Source: Luzula sylvatica (Eukaryota > Streptophyta > Magnoliopsida > Poales > Juncaceae). Taken from it: a DNA stretch of 64,000 nucleotides. The notes beneath the pieces are model-generated. The model made no database searches and was not told the DNA's origin. It saw only the letters and a list, made by a program, of their open reading frames with translations. The position numbers and the translations under genes are program-made. The stretch lies in NCBI GenBank assembly GCA_946800325.1, contig OX326959.1, positions 39,484,908 to 39,548,907 of the forward strand, in the 5' to 3' direction. Every line of letters starts with the position of its first letter. Position 1 is the stretch's first letter. Shown piece by piece: positions 36,631 to 51,473 of this stretch.

Positions 36631-39600
36631 AGATCATTTGTAACTTTTCACCAAATTTCACAAACACTAAGAAAGTTTGTTTTTCGATTCAAAACTTGAT
36701 TTTAACGCTTTGGGGAGTTCAAATAACGTGTTTTTAGATCATTTTTATCGTATCTTTTACTACATAACTTTTCACCAAATTTCACAAACACTAAGAAATT
36801 TTGTTTTTCGATTCAAAACAAGATTTTAACGCTTTGAGGAGTTCAAATAACGTGTTTTTAGATCATTTGTATCGTATCTTTTAGTACATAACTTTTCACC
36901 AAATTTCACAAACACTAAGAAAGTTTGTTTTTCGATTCAAAACATGTTTTTAACGCTTTGAGGAGTTCAAATAACGTGTTTTTAGATCATTTGTATCGTA
37001 TCTTTTACTACATAACTTTTCACCAAAATTCACAAACACTAAGAAAGTTTGTTTATCGATTCAAAACAAGTTTTTAACGCTTTGAGTAGTTCAAATAACG
37101 TGTTTTTAGATCATTTGTATCGTATCTTTTACTACATAACTTTTCACCAAATTTCACCAACACTAAGAAAGTTTGTTTTTCGATTCAAAACAAGATTTTA
37201 ACGCTTTGACGAGTTCAAATAACGTGTTTTTAGATCATTTGTATCGTATATTTTACTACATAACTTTTCACCAAATTTCACAAACACTAAGAAAGTTTGT
37301 TTTTCGATTCAAAACAAGATTTTAACGCTTTGACGAGTTCAAATAACGTGTTTTTAGATCATTTGTATCGTATCTTTTACTACATAACTTTTCACCAAAT
37401 TTCACAAACACTAAGAAAGTTTGTTTTTCGATTCAAAACAAGATTTTAATGCTTTGAGGAGTTCAAATAACGTGTTTTTAGATCATTTGTATCGTATCTT
37501 TTACTACATAACTTTTCACCAAATTTCACAAACACTAAGAAAGTATGTTTTTCAATTCAAAACATGTTTTTAACGCTTTGAGGAGTTCAAATAACGTGTT
37601 TTTAGATCATTTGTATTGAATCTTTCACTACATAACTTTTCACCAAATTTCACAAACACTAAGAAAGTTTGTTTTTCGATTCAAAACAATATTTTAATGC
37701 TTTGAGGAGTTCAAATAACGTGTTTTTAGATCATTTGTATCGTATCTTTTACTACATAACTTTTCACCAAATTTCACAAACACTAAGAAAGTTTGTTTTT
37801 ATATTCAAAACAAGCTTTTAACGCTTTGATGAGCTCAAATAACGTGTTTTTAGATCATTTGTAACTTTTCACCAAATTTCACAAACACTAAGAAACTTTG
37901 TTTTTCGATTCAAAACAAGATTTTAACGCTTTGAGGAGTACAAATAACGTGTTTTTAGATCATTTGTACCGTATCTTTTACTACATAACTTTTCACCAAA
38001 TTTCACAAACACTAAGAAAGTTTGTTTTTCGATTCAAAACAAGATTTTAACGCTTTGAGGAGTTCAAATAACGTGTTTTTAGATCATTTGTATCGTATCT
38101 TTTAGTACATAACTTCTCAAGAAATTTCACAAACTCTAAGAAAGTTTGTTTTTCGATTCAAAACAAGATTTTAACGCTTTGACGAGTTCAAATAACGTGT
38201 TTTTAGATCATTTGTATCGTATCTTTTACTACATAACTTTTCACCAAATTTCACAAACACTAAGAAAGTTTGTTTTTCGATTCAAAACAAGATTTTAACG
38301 CTTTGACGAGTTCAAATAACGTGTTTTTAGATCATTTGTATCGTATCTTTTACTACATAACTTTTCACCAAATTTCACAAACAGTAAGAAAGTTTGTTTT
38401 TCGATTCAAAACAAGATTTTAACGCTTTGACGAGTTCAAATGACGTGTTTTTAGATCATTTGTATCGTATCTTTTACTACATAACTTTTCACCAAATTTC
38501 ACAAACACTAAGAAAGTTGGTTTATCGATTCAAAACATGTTTTTAACGCTTTGAGTAGTTCAAATAACGTGTTTTTAGATCATTTGTATCGTATCTTTTA
38601 CTACATAACTTTTCACCAAATTTCACCAACACTAAGAAAGTTTGTTTTTCTATTCAAAACAAGCTTTTAACGCTTTGAGGAGCTCAAATAACGTGTTTTT
38701 AGATCATTTGTAACTTTTCACCAAATTTCACAAACACTAAGAAAGTTTGTTTTTCGATTCAAAACATGTTTTTAACGTTTTGAGGAGTTCAAATAACGTG
38801 TTTTTAGATCATTTGTATCGTATCTTTTACTACATAACTTTTCACCAAATTTCACAAACACTAAGAAAGTTTGTTTTTCGATTCAAAACAAGATTTTAAC
38901 GCTTTGACGAGTTCAAATGACGTGTTTTTAGATCATTTGTATCGTATCTTTTACTACATAACTTTTCACCAAATTTCACAAAATCTAAGAAAGTTTGTTT
39001 ATCGATTCAAAACATGTTTTTAACGCTTTGAGTAGTTCAAATAACGTGTTTTTAGATCATTTGTATCGTATCTTTTACTACATAACTTTTCACCAAATTT
39101 CACCAACACTAAGAAAGTTTGTTTTTCTATTCAAAACAAGCTTTTAACGCTTTGAGGAGCTCAAATAACGTGTTTTTAGATCATTTGTAACTTTTCACCA
39201 AATTTCACAAACACTAAGAAAGTTTGTTTTTCGATTCAAAACATGTTTTTAACGTTTTGAGGAGTTCAAATAACGTGTTTTTAGATCATTTGTATCGTAT
39301 CTTTTACTACATAACTTTTCACCAAATTTCACAAACACTAAGAAAGTTTGTTTATCGATTCAAAACATGTTTTTAACGCTTTGAGTAGTTCAAATAACGT
39401 GTTTTTAGATCATTTGTATCGTATCTTTTACTACATAACTTTTCACCAAATTTCACAAACACTAAGAAAGTTTGTTTTTCGATTCAAAACAAGATTTTAA
39501 CGCTTTGAGGAGTTCAAATAACGTGTTTTTAGATCATTTGTATCGTATCTTTTACTACATAACTTTTCACCAAATTTCACAAACACTAAGAAAGTTTGTT

Positions 39601-40274
39601 TTTCGATTCAAAACAAGATTTTAACGCTTTGAGGAGTTCAAATAACGTGTTTTTAGATCATTTGTATCGTATCTTTTAGTACATAACTTCTCAAGAAATT
39701 TCACAAACTCTAAGAAAGTTTGTTTTTCGATTCAAAACAAGATTTTAACGCTTTGAGGAGTTCAAATAACGTGTTTTTAGATCATTTATATCGTATCTTT
39801 TAGTACATAACTTCTCAACAAATTTCACAAACTCTAAGAAAGTTTGTTTTTCGATTCAAAACAAGATTTTAACGCTTTGACGAGTTCAAATAACGTGTTT
39901 TTAGATCATTTGTATCGTATCTTTTACTACATAACTTTTCACCAAATTTCACAAACACTAAGAAAGTTTGTTTTTCGATTCAAAACAAGATTTTAACGCT
40001 TTGACGAGTTCAAATAACGTGTTTTTAGATCATTTGTATCGTATCGTTTACTACATAACTTTTCACCAAATTTCACAAACACTAAGAAAGTTTGTTTTTC
40101 GATTCAAAACAAGATTTTAACGCTTTGAGGAGTTCAAATAACGTGTTTTTAGATCATTTGTATCGTATCTTTTACTACATAACTTTTCACCAAATTTCAC
40201 AAACACTAAGAAAGTTTGTTTTTCTATTCAAAACAAGATTTTAACGCTTTGAGGAGCTGAAATAACGTGTTTTT
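36631..40274 (+). repeat. HOR unit U9 (3,644 bp, 30 monomers: 26 full, 4 short)
   Basis: It is three monomers shorter than the 33-mer because the inner repeat is four monomers (477 bp) instead of seven (849 bp). TGTATTGAATC at 37615 repeats the U8 change at exactly 4,264 bp. Private changes are AACAAGTTTTTAACGC near 37067 and CACAAAATCTAAG near 38981. Confidence 0.9.
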
Positions 40275-43200
40275 AGATCATTTGTAACTTTTCACCAAAT
40301 TTCACAAACACTAAGAAAGTTTGTTTTTCGATTCAAAACTTGATTTTAACGCTTTGGGGAGTTCAAATAACGTGTTTTTAGATCATTTTTATCGTATCTT
40401 TTACTACATAACTTTTCACCAAATTTCACAAACACTAAGAAATTTTGTTTTTCGATTCAAAACAAGATTTTAACGCTTTGAGGAGTTCAAATAACGTGTT
40501 TTTAGATCATTTGTATCGTATCTTTTAGTACATAACTTTTCACCAAATTTCACAAACACTAAGAAAGTTTGTTTTTCGATTCAAAACATGTTTTTAACGC
40601 TTTGAGGAGTTCAAATAACGTGTTTTTAGATCATTTGTATCGTATCTTTTACTACATAACTTTTCACCAAAATTCACAAACACTAAGAAAGTTTGTTTAT
40701 CGATTCAAAACATGTTTTTAACGCTTTGAGTAGTTCAAATAACGTGTTTTTAGATCATTTGTATCGTATCTTTTACTACATAACTTTTCACCAAATTTCA
40801 CCAACACTAAGAAAGTTTGTTTTTCGATTCAAAACAAGATTTTAACGCTTTGACGAGTTCAAATAACGTGTTTTTAGATCATTTGTATCGTATATTTTAC
40901 TACATAACTTTTCACCAAATTTCACAAACACTAAGAAAGTTTGTTTTTCGATTCAAAACAAGATTTTAACGCTTTGACGAGTTCAAATAACGTGTTTTTA
41001 GATCATTTGTATCGTATCTTTTACTACATAACTTTTCACCAAATTTCACAAACACTAAGAAAGTTTGTTTTTCGATTCAAAACAAGATTTTAATGCTTTG
41101 AGGAGTTCAAATAACGTGTTTTTAGATCATTTGTATCGTATCTTTTACTACATAACTTTTCACCAAATTTCACAAACACTAAGAAAGTATGTTTTTCAAT
41201 TCAAAACATGTTTTTAACGCTTTGAGGAGTTCAAATAACGTGTTTTTAGATCATTTGTATCGAATCTTTCACTACATAACTTTTCACCAAATTTCACAAA
41301 CACTAAGAAAGTTTGTTTTTCGATTCAAAACAATATTTTAATGCTTTGAGGAGTTCAAATAACGTGTTTTTAGATCATTTGTATCGTATCTTTTACTACA
41401 TAACTTTTCACCAAATTTCACAAACACTAAGAAAGTTTGTTTTTATATTCAAAACAAGCTTTTAACGCTTTGATGAGCTCAAATAACGTGTTTTTAGATC
41501 ATTTGTAACTTTTCACCAAATTTCACAAACACTAAGAAACTTTGTTTTTCGATTCAAAACAAGATTTTAACGCTTTGAGGAGTACAAATAACGTGTTTTT
41601 AGATCATTTGTACCGTATCTTTTACTACATAACTTTTCACCAAATTTCACAAACACTAAGAAAGTTTGTTTTTCGATTCAAAACAAGATTTTAACGCTTT
41701 GAGGAGTTCAAATAACGTGTTTTTAGATCATTTGTATCGTATCTTTTAGTACATAACTTCTCAAGAAATTTCACAAACTCTAAGAAAGTTTGTTTTTCGA
41801 TTCAAAACAAGATTTTAACGCTTTGACGAGTTCAAATAACGTGTTTTTAGATCATTTGTATCGTATCTTTTACTACATAACTTTTCACCAAATTTCACAA
41901 ACACTAAGAAAGTTTGTTTTTCGATTCAAAACAAGATTTTAACGCTTTGACGAGTTCAAATAACGTGTTTTTAGATCATTTGTATCGTATCTTTTACTAC
42001 ATAACTTTTCACCAAATTTCACAAACAGTAAGAAAGTTTGTTTTTCGATTCAAAACAAGATTTTAACGCTTTGACGAGTTCAAATGACGTGTTTTTAGAT
42101 CATTTGTATCGTATCTTTTACTACATAACTTTTCACCAAATTTCACAAACACTAAGAAAGTTGGTTTATCGATTCAAAACATGTTTTTAACGCTTTGAGT
42201 AGTTCAAATAACGTGTTTTTAGATCATTTGTATCGTATCTTTTACTACATAACTTTTCACCAAATTTCACCAACACTAAGAAAGTTTGTTTTTCTATTCA
42301 AAACAAGCTTTTAACGCTTTGAGGAGCTCAAATAACGTGTTTTTAGATCATTTGTAACTTTTCACCAAATTTCACAAACACTAAGAAAGTTTGTTTTTCG
42401 ATTCAAAACATGTTTTTAACGTTTTGAGGAGTTCAAATAACGTGTTTTTAGATCATTTGTATCGTATCTTTTACTACATAACTTTTCACCAAATTTCACA
42501 AACACTAAGAAAGTTTGTTTTTCGATTCAAAACAAGATTTTAACGCTTTGACGAGTTCAAATGACGTGTTTTTAGATCATTTGTATCGTATCTTTTACTA
42601 CATAACTTTTCACCAAATTTCACAAACACTAAGAAAGTTTGTTTATCGATTCAAAACATGTTTTTAACGCTTTGAGTAGTTCAAATAACGTGTTTTTAGA
42701 TCATTTGTATCGTATCTTTTACTACATAACTTTTCACCAAATTTCACCAACACTAAGAAAGTTTGTTTTTCTATTCAAAACAAGCTTTTAACGCTTTGAG
42801 GAGCTCAAATAACGTGTTTTTAGATCATTTGTAACTTTTCACCAAATTTCACAAACACTAAGAAAGTTTGTTTTTCGATTCAAAACATGTTTTTAACGTT
42901 TTGAGGAGTTCAAATAACGTGTTTTTAGATCATTTGTATCGTATCTTTTACTACATAACTTTTCACCAAATTTCACAAACACTAAGAAAGTTTGTTTATC
43001 GATTCAAAACATGTTTTTAACGCTTTGAGTAGTTCAAATAACGTGTTTTTAGATCATTTGTATCGTATCTTTTACTACATAACTTTTCACCAAATTTCAC
43101 AAACACTAAGAAAGTTTGTTTTTCGATTCAAAACAAGATTTTAACGCTTTGAGGAGTTCAAATAACGTGTTTTTAGATCATTTGTATCGTATCTTTTACT

Positions 43201-43918
43201 ACATAACTTTTCACCAAATTTCACAAACACTAAGAAAGTTTGTTTTTCGATTCAAAACAAGATTTTAACGCTTTGAGGAGTTCAAATAACGTGTTTTTAG
43301 ATCATTTGTATCGTATCTTTTAGTACATAACTTCTCAAGAAATTTCACAAACTCTAAGAAAGTTTGTTTTTCGATTCAAAACAAGATTTTAACGCTTTGA
43401 GGAGTTCAAATAACGTGTTTTTAGATCATTTATATCGTATCTTTTAGTACATAACTTCTCAACAAATTTCACAAACTCTAAGAAAGTTTGTTTTTCGATT
43501 CAAAACAAGATTTTAACGCTTTGACGAGTTCAAATAACGTGTTTTTAGATCATTTGTATCGTATCTTTTACTACATAACTTTTCACCAAATTTCACAAAC
43601 ACTAAGAAAGTTTGTTTTTCGATTCAAAACAAGATTTTAACGCTTTGACGAGTTCAAATAACGTGTTTTTAGATCATTTGTATCGTATCGTTTACTACAT
43701 AACTTTTCACCAAATTTCACAAACACTAAGAAAGTTTGTTTTTCGATTCAAAACAAGATTTTAACGCTTTGAGGAGTTCAAATAACGTGTTTTTAGATCA
43801 TTTGTATCGTATCTTTTACTACATAACTTTTCACCAAATTTCACAAACACTAAGAAAGTTTGTTTTTCTATTCAAAACAAGATTTTAACGCTTTGAGGAG
43901 CTGAAATAACGTGTTTTT
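40275..43918 (+). repeat. HOR unit U10 (3,644 bp, 30 monomers: 26 full, 4 short)
   Basis: It has the same length and monomer order as U9 directly to its left but lacks U9's private changes, including TATTGAATC. The pair looks like a tandem HOR duplication followed by a few substitutions, or by patches of conversion with other units. ATTTATATCG in the TTCTCAACAAAT monomer (near 43429) is shared with U5, U7, U9 and U13. Confidence 0.9.
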
Positions 43919-46900
43919 AGATCATTTGTAACTTTTCACCAAATTTCACAAACACTAAGAAAGTTTGTTTTTCGATTCAAAACTTGATTTTAACGCTTTG
44001 GGGAGTTCAAATAACGTGTTTTTAGATCATTTTTATCGTATCTTTTACTACATAACTTTTCACCAAATTTCACAAACACTAAGAAATTTTGTTTTTCGAT
44101 TCAAAACAAGATTTTAACGCTTTGAGGAGTTCAAATAACGTGTTTTTAGATCATTTGTATCGTATCTTTTAGTACATAACTTTTCACCAAATTTCACAAA
44201 CACTAAGAAAGTTTGTTTTTCGATTCAAAACATGTTTTTAACGCTTTGAGGAGTTCAAATAACGTGTTTTTAGATCATTTGTATCGTATCTTTTACTACA
44301 TAACTTTTCACCAAAATTCACAAACACTAAGAAAGTTTGTTTATCGATTCAAAACATGTTTTTAACGCTTTGAGTAGTTCAAATAACGTGTTTTTAGATC
44401 ATTTGTATCGTATCTTTTACTACATAACTTTTCACCAAATTTCACCAACACTAAGAAAGTTTGTTTTTCGATTCAAAACAAGATTTTAACGCTTTGACGA
44501 GTTCAAATAACGTGTTTTTAGATCATTTGTATCGTATATTTTACTACATAACTTTTCACCAAATTTCACAAACACTAAGAAAGTTTGTTTTTCGATTCAA
44601 AACAAGATTTTAACGCTTTGACGAGTTCAAATAACGTGTTTTTAGATCATTTGTATCGTATCTTTTACTACATAACTTTTCACCAAATTTCACAAACACT
44701 AAGAAAGTTTGTTTTTCGATTCAAAACAAGATTTTAATGCTTTGAGGAGTTCAAATAACGTGTTTTTAGATCATTTGTATCGTATCTTTTACTACATAAC
44801 TTTTCACCAAATTTCACAAACACTAAGAAAGTATGTTTTTCAATTCAAAACATGTTTTTAACGCTTTGAGGAGTTCAAATAACGTGTTTTTAGATCATTT
44901 GTATCGAATCTTTCACTACATAACTTTTCACCAAATTTCACAAACACTAAGAAAGTTTGTTTTTCGATTCAAAACAATATTTTAATGCTTTGAGGAGTTC
45001 AAATAACGTGTTTTTAGATCATTTGTATCGTATCTTTTACTACATAACTTTTCACCAAATTTCACAAACACTAAGAAAGTTTGTTTTTATATTCAAAACA
45101 AGCTTTTAACGCTTTGATGAGCTCAAATAACGTGTTTTTAGATCATTTGTAACTTTTCACCAAATTTCACAAACACTAAGAAACTTTGTTTTTCGATTCA
45201 AAACAAGATTTTAACGCTTTGAGGAGTACAAATAACGTGTTTTTAGATCATTTGTACCGTATCTTTTACTACATAACTTTTCACCAAATTTCACAAACAC
45301 TAAGAAAGTTTGTTTTTCGATTCAAAACAAGATTTTAACGCTTTGAGGAGTTCAAATAACGTGTTTTTAGATCATTTGTATCGTATCTTTTAGTACATAA
45401 CTTCTCAAGAAATTTCACAAACTCTAAGAAAGTTTGTTTTTCGATTCAAAACAAGATTTTAACGCTTTGACGAGTTCAAATAACGTGTTTTTAGATCATT
45501 TGTATCGTATCTTTTACTACATAACTTTTCACCAAATTTCACAAACACTAAGAAAGTTTGTTTTTCGATTCAAAACAAGATTTTAACGCTTTGACGAGTT
45601 CAAATAACGTGTTTTTAGATCATTTGTATCGTATCTTTTACTACATAACTTTTCACAAAATTTCACAAACAGTAAGAAAGTTTGTTTTTCGATTCAAAAC
45701 AAGATTTTAACGCTTTGACGAGTTCAAATGACGTGTTTTTAGATCATTTGTATCGTATCTTTTACTACATAACTTTTCACCAAATTTCACAAACACTAAG
45801 AAAGTTGGTTTATCGATTCAAAACATGTTTTTAACGCTTTGAGTAGTTCAAATAACGTGTTTTTAGATCATTTGTATCGTATCTTTTACTACATAACTTT
45901 TCACCAAATTTCACCAACACTAAGAAAGTTTGTTTTTCTATTCAAAACAAGCTTTTAACGCTTTGAGGAGCTCAAATAACGTGTTTTTAGATCATTTGTA
46001 ACTTTTCACCAAATTTCACAAACACTAAGAAAGTTTGTTTTTCGATTCAAAACATGTTTTTAACGTTTTGAGGAGTTCAAATAACGTGTTTTTAGATCAT
46101 TTGTATCGTATCTTTTACTACATAACTTTTCACCAAATTTCACAAACACTAAGAAAGTTTGTTTATCGATTCAAAACATGTTTTTAACGCTTTGAGTAGT
46201 TCAAATAACGTGTTTTTAGATCATTTGTATCGTATCTTTTACTACATAACTTTTCACCAAATTTCACAAACACTAAGAAAGTTTGTTTTTCGATTCAAAA
46301 CAAGATTTTAACGCTTTGAGGAGTTCAAATGACGTGTTTTTAGATCATTTGTATCGTATCTTTTAGTACATAACTTCTCAAGAAATTTCACAAACTCTAA
46401 GAAAGTTTGTTTTTCGATTCAAAACAAGATTTTAACGCTTTGACGAGTTCAAATAACGTGTTTTTAGATCATTTGTATCGTATCTTTTACTACATAACTT
46501 TTCACCAAATTTCACAAACACTAAGAATGTTTGTTTTTCGATTCAAAACAAGATTTTAACGCTTTGACGAGTTCAAATGACGTGTTTTTAGATCATTTGT
46601 ATCGTATCTTTTACTACATAACTTTTCACCAAATTTCACAAACACTAAGAAAGTTGGTTTATCGATTCAAAACAAGATTTTAACGCTTTGAGGAGTTCAA
46701 ATAACGTGTTTTTAGATCATTTGTATCGTATCTTTTACTACATAACTTTTCACCAAATTTCACAAACACTAAGAAAGTTTGTTTTTCGATTCAAAACAAG
46801 ATTTTAACGCTTTGAGGAGTTCAAATAACGTGTTTTTAGATCATTTGTATCGTATCTTTTAGTACATAACTTCTCAAGAAATTTCACAAACTCTAAGAAA

Positions 46901-47457
46901 GTTTGTTTTTCGATTCAAAACAAGATTTTAACGCTTTGAGGAGTTCAAATAACGTGTTTTTAGATCATTTGTATCGTATCTTTTAGTACATAACTTCTCA
47001 ACAAATTTCACAAACTCTAAGAAAGTTTGTTTTTCGATTCAAAACAAGATTTTACCGCTTTGACGAGTTCAAATAACGTGTTTTTAGATCATTTGTATCG
47101 TATCTTTTACTACATAACTTTTCACCAAATTTCACAAACACTAAGAAAGTTTGTTTTTCGATTCAAAACAAGATTTTAACGCTTTGACGAGTTCAAATAA
47201 CGTGTTTTTAGATCATTTGTATCGTATCGTTTACTACATAACTTTTCACCAAATTTCACAAACACTAAGAAAGTTTGTTTTTCGATTCAAAACAAGATTT
47301 TAACGCTTTGAGGAGTTCAAATAACGTGTTTTTAGATCATTTGTATCGTATCTTTTACTACATAACTTTTCACCAAATTTCACAAACACTAAGAAAGTTT
47401 GTTTTTCTATTCAAAACAAGATTTTAACGCTTTGAGGAGCTGAAATAACGTGTTTTT
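43919..47457 (+). repeat. HOR unit U11 (3,539 bp, 29 monomers) with hybrid monomer
   Basis: This is the same 477-bp-deleted type as U6: AAGAATG near 46527 and the hybrid at 46590-46713. It has TTCTCAAGAAAT where U6 has TTCTCAATAAAT. A rare TTTCACAAAATTTCAC (altered base 45657) recurs exactly 11,571 bp later in U14, marking the two as copies. Confidence 0.9.
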
Positions 47458-50400
47458 AGATCATTTGTAACTTTTCACCAAATTTCACAAACACTAAGAA
47501 AGTTTGTTTTTCGATTCAAAACTTGATTTTAACGCTTTGGGGAGTTCAAATAACGTGTTTTTAGATCATTTTTATCGTATCTTTTACTACATAACTTTTC
47601 ACCAAATTTCACAAACACTAAGAAATTTTGTTTTTCGATTCAAAACAAGATTTTAACGCTTTGAGGAGTTCAAATAACGTGTTTTTAGATCATTTGTATC
47701 GTATCTTTTAGTACATAACTTTTCACCAAATTTCACAAACACTAAGAAAGTTTGTTTTTCGATTCAAAACATGTTTTTAACGCTTTGAGGAGTTCAAATA
47801 ACGTGTTTTTAGATCATTTGTATCGTATCTTTTACTACATAACTTTTCACCAAAATTCACAAACACTAAGAAAGTTTGTTTATCGATTCAAAACATGTTT
47901 TTAACGCTTTGAGTAGTTCAAATAACGTGTTTTTAGATCATTTGTATCGTATCTTTTACTACATAACTTTTCACCAAATTTCACCAACACTAAGAAAGTT
48001 TGTTTTTCGATTCAAAACAAGATTTTAACGCTTTGACGAGTTCAAATAACGTGTTTTTAGATCATTTGTATCGTATATTTTACTACATAACTTTTCACCA
48101 AATTTCACAAACACTAAGAAAGTTTGTTTTTCGATTCAAAACAAGATTTTAACGCTTTGACGAGTTCAAATAACGTGTTTTTAGATCATTTGTATCGTAT
48201 CTTTTACTACATAACTTTTCACCAAATTTCACAAACACTAAGAAAGTTTGTTTTTCGATTCAAAACAAGATTTTAATGCTTTGAGGAGTTCAAATAACGT
48301 GTTTTTAGATCATTTGTATCGTATCTTTTACTACATAACTTTTCACCAAATTTCACAAACACTAAGAAAGTATGTTTTTCAATTCAAAACATGTTTTTAA
48401 CGCTTTGAGGAGTTCAAATAACGTGTTTTTAGATCATTTGTATCGAATCTTTCACTACATAACTTTTCACCAAATTTCACAAACACTAAGAAAGTTTGTT
48501 TTTCGATTCAAAACAATATTTTAATGCTTTGAGGAGTTCAAATAACGTGTTTTTAGATCATTTGTATCGTATCTTTTACTACATAACTTTTCACCAAATT
48601 TCACAAACACTAAGAAAGTTTGTTTTTATATTCAAAACAAGCTTTTAACGCTTTGATGAGCTCAAATAACGTGTTTTTAGATCATTTGTAACTTTTCACC
48701 AAATTTCACAAACACTAAGAAACTTTGTTTTTCGATTCAAAACAAGATTTTAACGCTTTGAGGAGTACAAATAACGTGTTTTTAGATCATTTGTACCGTA
48801 TCTTTTACTACATAACTTTTCACCAAATTTCACAAACACTAAGAAAGTTTGTTTTTCGATTCAAAACAAGATTTTAACGCTTTGAGGAGTTCAAATAACG
48901 TGTTTTTAGATCATTTGTATCGTATCTTTTAGTACATAACTTCTCAAGAAATTTCACAAACTCTAAGAAAGTTTGTTTTTCGATTCAAAACAAGATTTTA
49001 ACGCTTTGACGAGTTCAAATAACGTGTTTTTAGATCATTTGTATCGTATCTTTTACTACATAACTTTTCACCAAATTTCACAAACACTAAGAAAGTTTGT
49101 TTTTCGATTCAAAACAAGATTTTAACGCTTTGACGAGTTCAAATAACGTGTTTTTAGATCATTTGTATCGTATCTTTTACTACATAACTTTTCACCAAAT
49201 TTCACAAACAGTAAGAAAGTTTGTTTTTCGATTCAAAACAAGATTTTAACGCTTTGACGAGTTCAAATGACGTGTTTTTAGATCATTTGTATCGTATCTT
49301 TTACTACATAACTTTTCACCAAATTTCACAAACACTAAGAAAGTTGGTTTATCGATTCAAAACATGTTTTTAACGCTTTGAGTAGTTCAAATAACGTGTT
49401 TTTAGATCATTTGTATCGTATCTTTTACTACATAACTTTTCACCAAATTTCACCAACACTAAGAAAGTTTGTTTTTCTATTCAAAACAAGCTTTTAACGC
49501 TTTGAGGAGCTCAAATAACGTGTTTTTAGATCATTTGTAACTTTTCACCAAATTTCACAAACACTAAGAAAGTTTGTTTTTCGATTCAAAACATGTTTTT
49601 AACGTTTTGAGGAGTTCAAATAACGTGTTTTTAGATCATTTGTATCGTATCTTTTACTACATAACTTTTCACCAAATTTCACAAACACTAAGAAAGTTTG
49701 TTTATCGATTCAAAACATGTTTTTAACGCTTTGAGTAGTTCAAATAACGTGTTTTTAGATCATTTGTATCGTATCTTTTACTACATAACTTTTCACCAAA
49801 TTTCACAAACACTAAGAAAGTTTGTTTTTCGATTCAAAACAAGATTTTAACGCTTTGAGGAGTTCAAATGACGTGTTTTTAGATCATTTGTATCGTATCT
49901 TTTAGTACATAACTTCTCAAGAAATTTCACAAACTCTAAGAAAGTTTGTTTTTCGATTCAAAACAAGATTTTAACGCTTTGACGAGTTCAAATAACGTGT
50001 TTTTAGATCATTTGTATCGTATCTTTTACTACATAACTTTTCACCAAATTTCACAAACACTAAGAAAGTTTGTTTTTCGATTCAAAACAAGATTTTAACG
50101 CTTTGACGAGTTCAAATGACGTGTTTTTAGATCATTTGTATCGTATCTTTTACTACATAACTTTTCACCAAATTTCACAAACACTAAGAAAGTTTGTTTA
50201 TCGATTCAAAACATGTTTTTAACGCTTTGAGTAGTTCAAATAACGTGTTTTTAGATCATTTGTATCGTATCTTTTACTACATAACTTTTCACCAAATTTC
50301 ACCAACACTAAGAAAGTTTGTTTTTCTATTCAAAACAAGCTTTTAACGCTTTGAGGAGCTCAAATAACGTGTTTTTAGATCATTTGTAACTTTTCACCAA

Positions 50401-51473
50401 ATTTCACAAACACTAAGAAAGTTTGTTTTTCGATTCAAAACATGTTTTTAACGTTTTGAGGAGTTCAAATAACGTGTTTTTAGATCATTTGTATCGTATC
50501 TTTTACTACATAACTTTTCACCAAATTTCACAAACACTAAGAAAGTTTGTTTATCGATTCAAAACATGTTTTTAACGCTTTGAGTAGTTCAAATAACGTG
50601 TTTTTAGATCATTTGTATCGTATCTTTTACTACATAACTTTTCACCAAATTTCACAAACACTAAGAAAGTTGGTTTATCGATTCAAAACAAGATTTTAAC
50701 GCTTTGAGGAGTTCAAATAACGTGTTTTTAGATCATTTGTATCGTATCTTTTACTACATAACTTTTCACCAAATTTCACAAACACTAAGAAAGTTTGTTT
50801 TTCGATTCAAAACAAGATTTTAACGCTTTGAGGAGTTCAAATAACGTGTTTTTAGATCATTTGTATCGTATCTTTTAGTACATAACTTCTCAAGAAATTT
50901 CACAAACTCTAAGAAAGTTTGTTTTTCGATTCAAAACAAGATTTTAACGCTTTGAGGAGTTCAAATAACGTGTTTTTAGATCATTTGTATCGTATCTTTT
51001 AGTACATAACTTCTCAACAAATTTCACAAACTCTAAGAAAGTTTGTTTTTCGATTCAAAACAAGATTTTACCGCTTTGACGAGTTCAAATAACGTGTTTT
51101 TAGATCATTTGTATCGTATCTTTTACTACATAACTTTTCACCAAATTTCACAAACACTAAGAAAGTTTGTTTTTCGATTCAAAACAAGATTTTAACGCTT
51201 TGACGAGTTCAAATAACGTGTTTTTAGATCATTTGTATCGTATCGTTTACTACATAACTTTTCACCAAATTTCACAAACACTAAGAAAGTTTGTTTTTCG
51301 ATTCAAAACAAGATTTTAACGCTTTGAGGAGTTCAAATAACGTGTTTTTAGATCATTTGTATCGTATCTTTTACTACATAACTTTTCACCAAATTTCACA
51401 AACACTAAGAAAGTTTGTTTTTCTATTCAAAACAAGATTTTAACGCTTTGAGGAGCTGAAATAACGTGTTTTT
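47458..51473 (+). repeat. HOR unit U12 (4,016 bp, 33 monomers: 29 full, 4 short)
   Basis: This is a reference-length unit. Order: S1, ATTTTTATCG, AGTACAT/CATG, CCAAAATTC, CACCAAC, TATATTTT, AATGC, AGTATG, CGAATCTTTC, ATATTC/GATGAGCTC, short GAGGAGTAC, ACCGTATC, TTCTCAAG, GACGAG, ACAGTAAG, then two 7-monomer blocks each holding an AACGTTTTG short monomer, then TTCTCAAC, two GACGAG, GAGGAG and TCTATTC/GAGCTG. The monomer near 50667 is a hybrid (AGTTGGTTTATCG joined to AACAAG/GAGGAG) at a different place in the order from the U6/U11/U14 hybrid. Confidence 0.9.
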
